From: Arthrobacter sp. EpRS71 | GTDB taxonomy: Bacteria; Actinomycetota; Actinomycetes; Actinomycetales; Micrococcaceae | Assembly: GCF_001512285.1 (NCBI RefSeq) | Contig: NZ_LNUV01000003.1 | Location: forward strand, 780,059 to 844,058 | DNA: 64,000 bases | Reading direction: 5' to 3' | Shown: positions 17,860 to 26,982 of the stretch, in pieces | How the letters are laid out: every line of letters starts with the position of its first letter | Position numbering within the stretch: the first letter of the stretch is position 1 | Notes under the pieces: model-generated | Told to the model about the DNA's origin: nothing | The model's input: only the letters and a program-made list of their open reading frames with translations | Database searches by the model: none | Position numbers and translations under genes: made by a program

Positions 17860-18800
17860 TGACCAACATGGCCGAAGACCTCAAAGCCACTCACCTAACG
17901 GACGCAGCCCCGTCCCCGTCGGCGGCGCCCAGCGCGGAAGACCGCCGTCGTACTGACCGTAAGCGCTCCCCGCGCGAAGCGAAAAAGCGGACCGCCAACA
18001 TCGTCATCTACGGCGTCCTGGTGGTCCTGGTGGTGGCGCTCATGGTGCCGTTCATCTGGATGCTGTCCTCCTCGCTGAAGGAGAACAACCAGGTCCTCAC
18101 CGTCCCCATCCAGTGGATCCCGCAGGAGTTCGTGTGGAGCAACTACACGGACATCTGGACCCGCATTCCCATGATGGGCTACCTGCAGAACTCGCTCTAC
18201 CTTGCAGTGATCATCACGTGCCTCCAGGTCCTCACAGGCTCGCTGGCTGCCTACGGTTTCTCCAAAGTTCGTTTCCCGGGCCGCGATGTCCTGTTCCTCG
18301 CCTACATCGGCACCATCGCCGTTCCGTGGCAGGCGTACATGGTGCCGCAGTACATCATGATGCAGAACCTTGGACTGACCAACAGCTTCAACGCCTTGAT
18401 CCTGCTTCAGGCGTTCGGCGCCTTCGGCGTGTTCTTGATGCGCCAGTACTACATGACCATTCCGGACGAGCTCTGCGAGGCTGCCCGCATTGATGGCCTC
18501 AGCGAGTACGGCATCTGGGCCCGCGTGATCCTGCCGCTGTCCAAGCCGGCCCTGGCCAGCCTGGCCCTGCTGACGTTCGTGAATACCTGGAACGACTACA
18601 TGGGCCCGTTCATCTACCTCACGTCCAACCGCCTCTGGACCGTCCAGTTGGGCCTGCGGTCCTTCGTGGGCCAGTTCGACGCCGAATACGCCATGATCAT
18701 GACCGGCTCGGTGATCTCCGTGATCCCCATCCTCATCATCTTCCTCATCGGCCAGCGGTACTTCATCCAGGGCATCGCCACCAGCGGGATGAAAGGATGA
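17859..18800 (+). CDS. ABC sugar importer permease 2 (MalG type)
   Basis: 313 residues; a charged 45-residue N-terminal tail, then six membrane segments and the EAA loop CEAARIDGLSEYGIWARVILP. The second in-frame ATG (17868) is an equally possible start. Forms the heterodimeric channel with the preceding permease. Overlaps the following DUF624 gene by four bases (ATGA). Confidence 0.92.
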   Translation: MTNMAEDLKATHLTDAAPSPSAAPSAEDRRRTDRKRSPREAKKRTANIVIYGVLVVLVVALMVPFIWMLSSSLKENNQVLTVPIQWIPQEFVWSNYTDIWTRIPMMGYLQNSLYLAVIITCLQVLTGSLAAYGFSKVRFPGRDVLFLAYIGTIAVPWQAYMVPQYIMMQNLGLTNSFNALILLQAFGAFGVFLMRQYYMTIPDELCEAARIDGLSEYGIWARVILPLSKPALASLALLTFVNTWNDYMGPFIYLTSNRLWTVQLGLRSFVGQFDAEYAMIMTGSVISVIPILIIFLIGQRYFIQGIATSGMKG

Positions 18801-19504
18801 GTGTTGTGAGCGCTAAACCGCGGCGGTGGGCCGGGCCAGGATTCGAGACCTTCGGAAGCATTTTCGGGTTCATCTACACCTTCCTGGCCGGAAATGCCCT
18901 GCTCGCCGTGGCCAACGCTCCCCTGGTCCTCAGCCTTTCGCTGGTGGCCGACCCCGCTGCCGCATGGCCGTTCTTCCTGGCGCTCTCGGTCACCATCGCG
19001 CCGTCCCTCGCCGGCATCTTCGCCGCCTTCAAGGCATTGAACGACGACGGCGGCGCGGTCAAGCCGGTTGCCGCCTTCCTGCGCGGATACAAGCGCAGTT
19101 TTGCCAAGGCCGCGCTGCTGGGCGTGGGGGCAGTGGCCATGCTGATGTTCCTTGGCGTGGACCTTGCCGTCATCCAGAACAACTCCGCCTCCCTTCCGGG
19201 TGCGGCACTCCTGGTGCCGCTGATCGTCGTAGCAGCCGCCGTGACGGTGACCCTTTCCGTCACGGCGATTGCCGGCGTCGTACTCCTTCCGGAAGCGACG
19301 CTGAAAAGCGTCCTCAAGGCCGCGCTGTACCTGGCCGTTCAGCGCTGGTACCTCAGCATGGCCATGCTGATCCTGCTGGGCATCATCGTCTCCGCGGCCG
19401 TGCTGCAACCCGTCCTGGGCATCGCGCTGGCCCCGGCCCCACTGCTGTTCGTGATCTGGAGCAACGCCTCCTACGCTTTCCACGCCGTGCTCCGTACCCC
19501 GTAA
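18797..19504 (+). CDS. DUF624 (YesL-like) membrane protein
   Basis: 235 residues with five or six hydrophobic segments; opening pattern FGSIFGFIYTFLAGNALLAV and the mid-protein motif ALNDDGGAVKPVAAFLRGYK are typical of DUF624/YesL proteins. The family is found almost only inside oligosaccharide importer operons; its role is unknown, possibly an importer accessory. The ATGA overlap with the permease gene supports tight coupling. Confidence 0.85.
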   Translation: MSVVSAKPRRWAGPGFETFGSIFGFIYTFLAGNALLAVANAPLVLSLSLVADPAAAWPFFLALSVTIAPSLAGIFAAFKALNDDGGAVKPVAAFLRGYKRSFAKAALLGVGAVAMLMFLGVDLAVIQNNSASLPGAALLVPLIVVAAAVTVTLSVTAIAGVVLLPEATLKSVLKAALYLAVQRWYLSMAMLILLGIIVSAAVLQPVLGIALAPAPLLFVIWSNASYAFHAVLRTP

Positions 19505-19523
19505 TACTGTTAGGACCTTTTTC

Positions 19524-21278
19524 TTGGACACGTTCGAAATCGGAGATCAGGACTTCCTCCTGAACGATCAGCCCTTCCGCATCTTGTCCGGAGCCATCCA
19601 CTATTTCCGGGTTCACCCCGATCTGTGGGCGGACCGGATCCACAAGGCACGGCTCATGGGGCTGAACACCATCGAGACGTACGTGCCGTGGAACCAGCAC
19701 TCGCCTGTTCCCGGTTCGTTTGTTGCCGAGGGCGGACTGGATCTCGGGCGGTTCCTTGATCTGGTGGCCGATTCCGGGATGCACGCGATTGTTCGTCCTG
19801 GCCCGTACATCTGCGCTGAGTGGGACAACGGAGGGCTGCCGGCGTGGCTGTTCACGGACCCCACCGTGGGCGTGCGCAGCAGCGAGCCCGGCTACTTGGC
19901 CGCCGTCTCTTCCTATATGAAGTCGGTCCTGGCTTTGGTGGTGCCGCGCCAGATTTCCCACGGCGGCCCAGTGATCATGTTCCAGATAGAGAACGAATAC
20001 GGTGCTTACGGCAGCGACAAGGCCTACCTGCAGCACCTGGTCGACCTGTCCAAGCGCTTGGGGGTGGACGTTCCGCTGTTCACCTGCGACCAGCCCTTCG
20101 GCACCATGATCGAGGACGGCTCACTGCCAGAGCTGCACAAAACCGGGACCTTCGGCTCACGCGCTGATGAGCGGCTGGCTTTCCTGCGGGAACGGCAACC
20201 CACTGGCCCACTGATGTGCGCCGAGTTCTGGAACGGCTGGTTCGACAACTGGGGAACGCACCATCACACCACCGACGCCGCCGCTTCCGCCGCCGAACTG
20301 GACGCGCTGCTGACCGCCGGGGCTTCGGTGAACATCTACATGTTCCATGGCGGCACCAACTTCGGGTTCAGCAACGGAGCAAACGACAAAGGTATTTACG
20401 AGCCCACCATCACCTCGTACGACTACGACGCGCCGCTCTCCGAAGACGGACAGCCCACGGCCAAGTACTTTGCCTTCCGGGACGTCATTGCCAAGCACTT
20501 CCCGGTTCCTTCCGAAGTGCCTGCCGCGCGGCCTTCGCTGACGGCTTCCGTGGTGGCCGTCTCCGGGTCCGCGCCTCTACTCTCTGTCCCGCCTGCTACG
20601 CAGCTGGTTCCCGGGCCGGTTCCGCCGGTGGACATCACCGGGCATTACCGAGGCTTCTACGTCTACGAAGTGTTGCTGCAGGGCGGCGGCGTCCTGTCCT
20701 TCTCCGAAATCCGGGACCGGGCGCAGTTCTTCCTTGACGGCGCGCCCATTGGGGTCCTGAGCCGGGAAGCGGGCGAGCGCGCGGTTGTGATCCCCCATGG
20801 TGGCCGCCTTCAGGTTCTTCTGGAAGACCAAGGCCGGGTGAACTACGGGCAGAGGATCGGCGAGGCCAAGGGGCTGATAGGGCCCGCGTTGCTCAACGGT
20901 GCGGAGGTAGTGGACTGGAGGGTTGGCGCAGTGGACCTGGAGTCCCTGGATGCCTACCGTGCTGCCTCGCTGCCGTATCCAGGGGGCGACCCCACCCACG
21001 CTGGTGTGGCCGGTCCCAGCATCTCCTTCGCCACCTTTGAAGCCGAAGGCCCGGGCGACCGGTTCCTTCGCCTGGACGGTTGGACCAAGGGCAATGCCTT
21101 CATCAATGGCTTCAACCTTGGACGGTATTGGAGTCGCGGTCCGCAGCGCACCCTCTATGTGCCCGGTCCGCTGATCCACGAAGGCGCCAACGAGCTCGCC
21201 ATCCTGGAACTTCACGGAAGCGCGACGCGTGAGGTGAGTTTCGTCGTCGGGCCTGACCTGGGCCCCGACGAAAAGTAA
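19524..21278 (+). CDS. beta-galactosidase, GH35
   Basis: 584 residues, no signal peptide, so cytoplasmic. TTG start with AGGA upstream. GH35 signatures: ILSGAIHYFRVHPDLWADRI near the N-terminus, the family motif GGLPAWL after PGPYICAEWDNG, acid/base Glu158 in IENEYGAYG, nucleophile Glu234 in CAEFWNGWFDNWG, and GGTNFGFSNG. The C-terminal jelly-roll domain ends with NLGRYWSRGPQ. Hydrolyses terminal beta-galactose from imported oligosaccharides, complementing the secreted GH30 enzyme. Last gene of the operon, 19 bp after DUF624. Confidence 0.93.
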   Translation: MDTFEIGDQDFLLNDQPFRILSGAIHYFRVHPDLWADRIHKARLMGLNTIETYVPWNQHSPVPGSFVAEGGLDLGRFLDLVADSGMHAIVRPGPYICAEWDNGGLPAWLFTDPTVGVRSSEPGYLAAVSSYMKSVLALVVPRQISHGGPVIMFQIENEYGAYGSDKAYLQHLVDLSKRLGVDVPLFTCDQPFGTMIEDGSLPELHKTGTFGSRADERLAFLRERQPTGPLMCAEFWNGWFDNWGTHHHTTDAAASAAELDALLTAGASVNIYMFHGGTNFGFSNGANDKGIYEPTITSYDYDAPLSEDGQPTAKYFAFRDVIAKHFPVPSEVPAARPSLTASVVAVSGSAPLLSVPPATQLVPGPVPPVDITGHYRGFYVYEVLLQGGGVLSFSEIRDRAQFFLDGAPIGVLSREAGERAVVIPHGGRLQVLLEDQGRVNYGQRIGEAKGLIGPALLNGAEVVDWRVGAVDLESLDAYRAASLPYPGGDPTHAGVAGPSISFATFEAEGPGDRFLRLDGWTKGNAFINGFNLGRYWSRGPQRTLYVPGPLIHEGANELAILELHGSATREVSFVVGPDLGPDEK

Positions 21279-21381
21279 CCGTCTCTCACATCCCACCTGC
21301 TTGAACCCGACCGTCTCTCACTATCTTCAGGGAAGTGATAGAGGGTTGCCGTTGAACGGCCGGGAAGTGATAGAGGGTTGC
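21278..21381. repeat. two pairs of short direct repeats with the same 32-bp spacing
   Basis: ACCGTCTCTCAC occurs at 21278-21289 and 21310-21321. GGGAAGTGATAGAGGGTTGC occurs at 21330-21349 and 21362-21381, 20 of 20 bases identical. Both pairs are offset by exactly 32 bases. The block lies between the GH35 stop and the following terminator hairpin; the first copy overlaps the stop codon. Confidence 0.8.
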
Positions 21382-21386
21382 GTACG

Positions 21387-21422
21387 CAGAAGGGGACCGG
21401 TCATCCAACCGGTCCCCTTCTG
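21387..21422. terminator. strong terminator hairpin between convergent genes
   Basis: CAGAAGGGGACCGGT (21387-21401) pairs perfectly with ACCGGTCCCCTTCTG (21408-21422) around a 6-base loop. It can serve the GH35 operon on the plus strand and the lipoprotein gene on the minus strand. Confidence 0.75.
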
Positions 21423-21458
21423 TGTGTTCAACTCTGTGTGTTCAGCGCGCGGGCGTCA

Positions 21459-21800
21459 TTAGCCGCGGCAGAGCTCGCCATACTTGGTGCCGGCTTCCTG
21501 GTAGGCCTGGCCGAGCTCGCCAAGCTTCGCCTCGTCCGGGGTTTCCTTGGACTGCTCATCCATGTATTCCAGAATGGCGGTGACAACCGGCTTCATTTCG
21601 TCCGATGCCACAGCTTCGATGGGCCGGATGGCGTTGGCCACGCGGTTGGTGGCTGTCTTGCTAGCGTTCTGGGGAATGCTTGCGGCGGCCACACCGACGC
21701 GGTCGCAGGTTTCCGCGGTGGTCAGCTGCTGCTGGGCGGAACAGGCGGATGCCGAGGCGATGAGCCCGGCAGCGATCAGGACAGTGGTGAGTTTCTTCAT
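21459..21800 (-). CDS. small putative lipoprotein, 113 aa
   Basis: Begins MKKLTTVLIAAGLIASASAC, a lipoprotein signal with the acylated cysteine at residue 20. The start at 21800 is chosen over longer frames because the signal peptide begins there and AGGGAA lies upstream. The mature part is a helical 90-residue domain with one further cysteine in AETCDRVG and one at the C-terminus (YGELCRG), a possible disulfide. No function recognised; stand-alone gene. Confidence 0.8.
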   Translation of the reverse strand: MKKLTTVLIAAGLIASASACSAQQQLTTAETCDRVGVAAASIPQNASKTATNRVANAIRPIEAVASDEMKPVVTAILEYMDEQSKETPDEAKLGELGQAYQEAGTKYGELCRG

Positions 21801-21986
21801 GATTCCCTCAGTGGTCGACGTCCCTTTGATTGTAATCAGAGCAGCGGCCCCTCCACGCATCGGCGGTAGTCCGTTTGTCCGCGTTCCTCCCCGGTTACCT
21901 CCCACATCCGACCCAAATCGACGCCGATCCGCCGGCGTCGGGGCATATTTTCGGTGACAGTGGGGAAGCAACCGGGCAGGAACGCC

Positions 21987-22020
21987 GGGCAGCCAAAGTT
22001 ACAGGGCAGCCAAAATTACA
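21987..22020. repeat. 17-bp tandem duplication at the amidase 3' end
   Basis: GGGCAGCCAAAGTTACA (21987-22003) is followed directly by GGGCAGCCAAAATTACA (22004-22020), one mismatch. The second copy contains the TAA stop codon of the minus-strand amidase gene. Confidence 0.75.
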
Positions 22021-23734
22021 GTGCCGGCGTCCGGGGCGGAGGAGTGCGGCGCGACCCCGTGGCTTCGAAGGCGGCGGCCAGCGTCAGCAGAGCAGTATCG
22101 TCATACGCGCGGCCAGCGAAAGTGAGGCCCACGGGCATGCCGATGTCTGCCATGGTTCCCATCGGCACAGTGACCGTGGGGATGCCCAGGTGGCGCGGGA
22201 CGAGGTTTCCGTTGGACACCCATACGCCGTTACGCCAGCCCAGGTCAGCCGAGGCCGGATTGACGTCCATATCGGCAGGGCCTACGTCTGCCGCTGCCGG
22301 GAACAGGACCGCGTCCAGTCCGAGCCTGTCCATCCAGTCCTCCAGATCAATGCGTCGTGTCTCCTCAAGGCCGCGCACGCCGTTTTCCAGCTCGGGGATC
22401 TCAGTCAGCTGGTTGTAGCCGTGATCGCGAACGTGTCCCGGGTACTCGGCAATGTCGTCGTCGAACCCGGCGTAGCGGTCCGGCAGGGCACCCTCAGGGT
22501 GCGGGAAGATCCTTGCGCCATCCACGTCCGCAAGCCGATTCAGTGCGGGATCACCGTTGGCACGCAAGAAATCGTCCCAGGCCCAGGAGGAAAGATCCAT
22601 GATTTCGCGCTGGAGGTATTCATGGGTGACAAGTCCACGGGTGGCAATGGTGGGTGCGCCGGGGCGGTCGCCTTCGTAGTTGGAGACCACCGGGAAATCC
22701 ACCAAAACAACCTCAGCACCAGCGGCTTCGAGATCTCGCTTCGCGGCGTCCCACAGATCGATCACGGAAGCCCGCGTCTCGATGCGTTGCCCGGTGGGGC
22801 CGCCGATGCCCGGCTTTGCGCTGGTCCCGGCATCCGGGTCTGCGTTGACATACATGCGCGGCACACCGAAGCGCTTACCTTTCAAAGCCGCGCGTCCGTC
22901 GTCGAGCGTTTCCGGAGCCAGCGCCGGGTACCTCTCCGGCCGGACCTCGGACGACTTCGGGATCTCAACCCACGGCTGCACACGCCAGAAGTCGCCACGG
23001 GTCTGAGAGTCGTCGGCCACGATCACGTCCAGCAACTCCAGCATGTCCGCCATGGTGCGGGTATGCGGGACCACCACGTCCATAGTGGGGACCAGCGGCC
23101 AGTTGCCGCGCACCGAGATGACGCCGCGCGAGGGCGTGTAGGCGCACAAAGCATTGTTCGACGCCGGTGCGCGGCCACTTGACCAGGTCTCCTCACCCAG
23201 GCCGAAGGCCGCGAAGCTTGCCGCCGTCGCGGTCCCGGAACCGTTGGAGGAACCGGAACCGAACGCTGCCGTGAGGAAGTCGGCGTTATAGGGGCTTTCG
23301 GCGCGGCCGTACACACCGCGCTGCATGCCGCCGTTGGCCATGGGCGGCATGTTGGTCAGCCCGATCAGCACCGCGCCGGCGTCCCGGAGGCGTTCGATGG
23401 TGAAGGCGTCCCGTTGCGCCACCAGATGCTCAAAGGCCGGGGACCCGGCTGCGGCAGTGAGCCCCTTGGCTAAGTAGCTGTCCTTGGCCGTATACGGAAT
23501 GCCGTCCAGCGGGCCCCTCACTTCGCCCTGAGCCCGGCGCGCATCAGAGGCCCGTGCGTCCGCCAAAGCATCGGGGTTCATGACCACGAGTGCGTTGAGA
23601 GTGATGCCGTTACGGTCGTAGGCCACGATGCGGTCAAGGTACGCCTGCGTGAGCTGCTCGCTGGTTACCTCCCCTGTTTCCAGCGCCTCACGCAGCTGCG
23701 CGATGGAGGCCTCAACCACGTCGAAGGGAGCCAT
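22016..23734 (-). CDS. amidase, amidase-signature family
   Basis: 572 residues. Ser-cisSer-Lys elements: Lys84 in YTAKDSY, the glycine/serine-rich loop GSGSSNGSG (159-167) with the cis-Ser, and the nucleophile Ser186 in SSGRAPASN. Hydrolyses a carboxamide or carbamoyl C-N bond in the cytoplasm. Its ATG overlaps the agmatine deiminase stop by one base (TAATG), so the two are coupled; a role in removing the carbamoyl group from N-carbamoylputrescine is possible. The more usual second enzyme there is a nitrilase-fold protein, so this is only an inference. Confidence 0.9.
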   Translation of the reverse strand: MAPFDVVEASIAQLREALETGEVTSEQLTQAYLDRIVAYDRNGITLNALVVMNPDALADARASDARRAQGEVRGPLDGIPYTAKDSYLAKGLTAAAGSPAFEHLVAQRDAFTIERLRDAGAVLIGLTNMPPMANGGMQRGVYGRAESPYNADFLTAAFGSGSSNGSGTATAASFAAFGLGEETWSSGRAPASNNALCAYTPSRGVISVRGNWPLVPTMDVVVPHTRTMADMLELLDVIVADDSQTRGDFWRVQPWVEIPKSSEVRPERYPALAPETLDDGRAALKGKRFGVPRMYVNADPDAGTSAKPGIGGPTGQRIETRASVIDLWDAAKRDLEAAGAEVVLVDFPVVSNYEGDRPGAPTIATRGLVTHEYLQREIMDLSSWAWDDFLRANGDPALNRLADVDGARIFPHPEGALPDRYAGFDDDIAEYPGHVRDHGYNQLTEIPELENGVRGLEETRRIDLEDWMDRLGLDAVLFPAAADVGPADMDVNPASADLGWRNGVWVSNGNLVPRHLGIPTVTVPMGTMADIGMPVGLTFAGRAYDDTALLTLAAAFEATGSRRTPPPRTPAL

Positions 23735-24792
23735 TACGCTGCACCCCCGTTGATCTGTGGTCCGCCGAGACGCGGCTGCTGCTGCGTGATGCAGTGGATA
23801 CCACCGCCGCGGGCAAGGATGGGGCGCGCGTCAACAGTGACAACGCGGCGGCCGGGGTAGGCCTCAGCCAGGATTTCTGCCGCAAGCGAGTCCGCGCGTT
23901 CTTCGCCGTAACCACAGGCGATGACTCCGCCGTTGACCACGAGGTGGTTGACGTAGCTCCAGTCCACAAAGCCGTCTTCATCCCGCAGGGTTTCCGGCGC
24001 GGGCAGCGGGACAATCTCAAACGGTTTACCCGCCGCGTCAGTCTGAGTTTCAAGGAACGAGTGCAGCGCGCGGCTGACCTCGAAGTCCGGGTGCTCCGGG
24101 TTGGTCTGGGAATGCAGCAGGACACGGCCAGGTGTGGGGATGGTCGCCACCATGTCAATGTGGCCGCGCGTGCCCAGGTCCTCGTAGTCGCGCGTCAGAC
24201 CACGGGGCACCCATACGACTTTGGTGGCGCCGATGGTGCGGGCCAGCTCAGCTTCAACTGCTGCCTTGTCCGCGTAGGGGTTCCGGCCTGGATCCAGCTG
24301 GACCGTTTCGGTGACCAGCACGGTTCCTTCACCGTCCACGTGGATGGCGCCACCCTCATTCACCAGGAGGGAGCTCACCAGTTCAGCACCGGACTTTTCG
24401 GCAACAAAGCGCCCCATTCCGGCGCTCTTCTGCCATTCGGACCACGCCGGGGCACCCCAGCCGTTGAAGATCCAGTCCACTGCGCCAAGCACACCGGGAC
24501 GTTCGTCGTCCAGCACAAAGGTGGGTCCGACGTCGCGCATCCAGAACTCATCCAAAGGCGCCTCAACCTGTTCGATGCCGCCGCCCAGCATGTGCGCAGC
24601 ACGTTCGCGCTCGCTGGGGTCCACCACCATGGTCACCGGCTCGAACTCGGCCACGGCATGGGCGACGGCGGCCCACGCCGCGTAGGCCTCTTCGGCCGAC
24701 GCGGCGTCGTCGCCAAGCGTCAGGCCGGTTCGGGGGAACGCCATCCAGGTGCGCTCATGCGGTGCGGTTTCGGCCGGCATTCTCCAAGCCAT
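23734..24792 (-). CDS. aguA: agmatine deiminase
   Basis: 352 residues, peptidylarginine-deiminase (pentein) fold. Begins MAWRMPAETAPHERTWMAFP, which matches the family N-terminus and fixes the start at 24792. Conserved pieces: RDVGPTFVLDD, VNEGGAIHVDGEGTVLVTE, RGHIDMVA and the catalytic Cys334 in GGGIHCITQQQP. Converts agmatine to N-carbamoylputrescine and ammonia, so this is a nitrogen-scavenging or polyamine unit together with the coupled amidase. Divergent from a TetR regulator across a region with a perfect palindromic operator. Confidence 0.92.
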   Translation of the reverse strand: MAWRMPAETAPHERTWMAFPRTGLTLGDDAASAEEAYAAWAAVAHAVAEFEPVTMVVDPSERERAAHMLGGGIEQVEAPLDEFWMRDVGPTFVLDDERPGVLGAVDWIFNGWGAPAWSEWQKSAGMGRFVAEKSGAELVSSLLVNEGGAIHVDGEGTVLVTETVQLDPGRNPYADKAAVEAELARTIGATKVVWVPRGLTRDYEDLGTRGHIDMVATIPTPGRVLLHSQTNPEHPDFEVSRALHSFLETQTDAAGKPFEIVPLPAPETLRDEDGFVDWSYVNHLVVNGGVIACGYGEERADSLAAEILAEAYPGRRVVTVDARPILARGGGIHCITQQQPRLGGPQINGGAA

Positions 24793-24823
24793 GGGTGACT
24801 CCTTCGTCTTCAGTGCAAATCTC

Positions 24824-24845
24824 TTGTTGATCACACGATCAACAA
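24824..24845. promoter_or_regulatory. probable TetR operator between divergent genes
   Basis: TTGTTGATC-ACAC-GATCAACAA, two perfect 9-bp arms around four bases, midway between the agmatine deiminase and TetR starts. Predicts shared repression of both directions. Confidence 0.75.
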
Positions 24846-24875
24846 TGCTGAAAACGTAATCTAGACTGGTCCTTG

Positions 24876-25511
24876 ATGTCAAGCACTCCACAGAAGCGCG
24901 CAGTCCGGAAGTCACCGGCAGAGCGCGCAGCAGAAATCACCGAAGCCGCCCGCGAGATCGCACTCGAGGCGGGCCTCTCAGCACTCACGCTGCGCAATGT
25001 TGCCGCCCGCGTGGGCGTCGCTTCCGGTCTTGTTGCGCACTATCAGCCCACTATGGACACGCTCGTTGCAAGCACCTTCGCCACCATCGTGGCGGCAGAA
25101 ACGCAGGAAGTAGCCGGCTTGCTAAGCCAGCAACCTGGACCACCCGAACGCCTGAGCCTGCTGGTGGAAACGCTTCTGGACAACAGCAGGCTGGACGTCA
25201 CCGCAATCTGGGTGGAAGCCTGGACGCTGGGACGCCGCAACGAAGCCTTGGCCGCTTCCGTCCGCGAACAAATGGATGCCTGGCAGAAGGTTTTCCAAGG
25301 AGTAGTGGAGGACGGAAACGCAAGCGGAGCCTTCAACGTTTCCGATGCCGCCGCCGTCGCCTGGCAGATCCTGGGCATGGTGGACGGTCTGAACGCCCAG
25401 GCCTTGGTGCGCTGGAACGGCGTCAACGATCGTGGCACGCATCTGGCCCACGCCGTCGAGGGGATGGTGGGCGCGGCCCGGGGTTCCCTGGCCGCCAAGC
25501 CGAGCGCCTAA
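24876..25511 (+). CDS. TetR family transcriptional regulator
   Basis: 211 residues. N-terminal HTH (about residues 15-60) with ALTLRNVAARVGVASGLVAHY, the TetR recognition helix region. The C-terminal ligand domain resembles the BetI-type group. ATG at 24876 is preferred over the TTG three bases earlier. Divergent from agmatine deiminase and amidase, whose substrate or product is the likely inducer. Confidence 0.88.
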   Translation: MSSTPQKRAVRKSPAERAAEITEAAREIALEAGLSALTLRNVAARVGVASGLVAHYQPTMDTLVASTFATIVAAETQEVAGLLSQQPGPPERLSLLVETLLDNSRLDVTAIWVEAWTLGRRNEALAASVREQMDAWQKVFQGVVEDGNASGAFNVSDAAAVAWQILGMVDGLNAQALVRWNGVNDRGTHLAHAVEGMVGAARGSLAAKPSA

Positions 25512-25587
25512 GGCCGAGCGCGTAAGGCTGTCGACCACCAGGCCCTGTCTTTCATGGCCCCGCCCACACTGCCCTAGGCTGGTGAGC

Positions 25588-26238
25588 ATGGCGATCATTC
25601 ACAAGGCAAACCTGTCCCCGTCCAAGCTCGAACTCATCGCTGACTACCTCCCGAAGCAGCCCTGGTTCATCCAGGATGGTTCCCCGGAGCTCATTGGTGC
25701 CTACCGTTTTGACGATCCCGCCGGCGAGGTGGGCCTCGAGACTCATGTTGTGACCGCAGGGGAACGCGTCTACCAAGTTCCGCTCAGCTACCGCGGCTAC
25801 GAGCTGGCCGGCGCCGAGGAGTGGCTGGTGGGAACCATGGACCATTCCGTCCTTGGCAAGCGTTGGGTGTACGACGCCTGCGCCGACCCCATCTACGTCA
25901 AGGCCCTGGCCACCGCCATCCTCACTGGCCAGCAAGAGGCCGAACTCATTGTCGACGGAGAGCTGGGACCGCGGCCCAGCACGGTCACAGTACAGGGCAG
26001 CGGAAAGCTCGACGGCGACGTCCCCGCCTTGAGTGCCTCGGCGCCGGTATCCGGCAGCGGCGTGACCATCATTGATGCGGGCGAGCTGCGGTTGAAGGTC
26101 ACCCGGGTCCTGGATATGGCAGCGGATGCCTCGGCCAATACCGCTGCTGCCCCGGAGCTTCATGGAGACCTGATCCTTAACGGTAAGTGGGCCGGCCTGG
26201 AGAACCCGGTAGAACTGGCCTCGGTGGTTCGGATCTGA
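25588..26238 (+). CDS. CG0192-related protein (maltokinase N-terminal-cap-like)
   Basis: 216 residues beginning MAIIHKANLSPSKLELIADYLP, followed by QPWF, the opening of the actinobacterial CG0192-related family, whose fold resembles the N-terminal cap of maltokinases. There is no kinase domain, so catalysis is not expected. The start at 25588 is where the family begins; an in-frame GTG six bases earlier is possible. Stand-alone gene; function unknown. Confidence 0.75.
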   Translation: MAIIHKANLSPSKLELIADYLPKQPWFIQDGSPELIGAYRFDDPAGEVGLETHVVTAGERVYQVPLSYRGYELAGAEEWLVGTMDHSVLGKRWVYDACADPIYVKALATAILTGQQEAELIVDGELGPRPSTVTVQGSGKLDGDVPALSASAPVSGSGVTIIDAGELRLKVTRVLDMAADASANTAAAPELHGDLILNGKWAGLENPVELASVVRI

Positions 26239-26435
26239 CCTCCGCTTCGCCTCGCTCCTTCCCAGTTGCCTCGCATCGCTGCTTGCAAACCACGGCGTGT
26301 CGCCGCCAACCCTGCATTATTTGGGCGATGGCACAAAGGCAACCGGGAGGGAGTGCACGCCGGGGGCACCTGTTGGCTACAGATGCTGCAGCGTAGGCTG
26401 GCAAGCAAGCCGTCTAACTATGTGAGGGGTCAAGC

Positions 26436-26858
26436 ATGTACACAACACAAAACATCATTCCCGCCGCCCAGGATCTTGCACGGGAGTGGGTAACGCATGC
26501 AACAGATGGCACATCCGCACAGACAGACGCCGTGGTGAGGTGGGCTTTGGCCCGGATCAACCACGCAGATGTCCCTTCCGTGGTCCAGGGCGTGATGCTC
26601 ACCCTGACTGGAAACAAGAAGGCAGCCAAGGAAGCTAAACGCACAGCCACCAAGGCAGTAAAGAAAGCCACCCAGGCGCTCAGCCGGAAGACCAGTCAGC
26701 GCAGCTCGGGCCGTGCAATATGGTTCACCGCCATCGCCGCCGCCCTGGCGGGAGCGGGCGCAGTTTTTGCTTGGCGCATGATGATGCCTCCGGGTGAACC
26801 TGAGCCCGCCAAGCAGCCTGAGACACCAGTCCAACCGCCGGTGCCCCCGGTTCCGTAA
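26436..26858 (+). CDS. small single-pass membrane protein, 140 aa
   Basis: Hypothetical. An 80-residue helical, lysine-rich N-terminal part (KKAAKEAKRTATKAVKKATQ) is followed by one membrane segment (about residues 92-113, GRAIWFTAIAAALAGAGAVF) and a proline/glutamate-rich tail. The membrane segment and the following EPAK stretch resemble the protein encoded at 28042, suggesting paralogues. No catalytic motif. Confidence 0.65.
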   Translation: MYTTQNIIPAAQDLAREWVTHATDGTSAQTDAVVRWALARINHADVPSVVQGVMLTLTGNKKAAKEAKRTATKAVKKATQALSRKTSQRSSGRAIWFTAIAAALAGAGAVFAWRMMMPPGEPEPAKQPETPVQPPVPPVP

Positions 26859-26982
26859 AACCTGCCACGGACAGCACCCGCCGGCTCCACTTGCCGACTC
26901 CGCCTGCCACGGGCGCCAACCGTGCCCTGTCGCAAGCGGTGGCCAGTCGCAAGCAGCGGTGCCGCAGGAATCAGGTGGCTAG

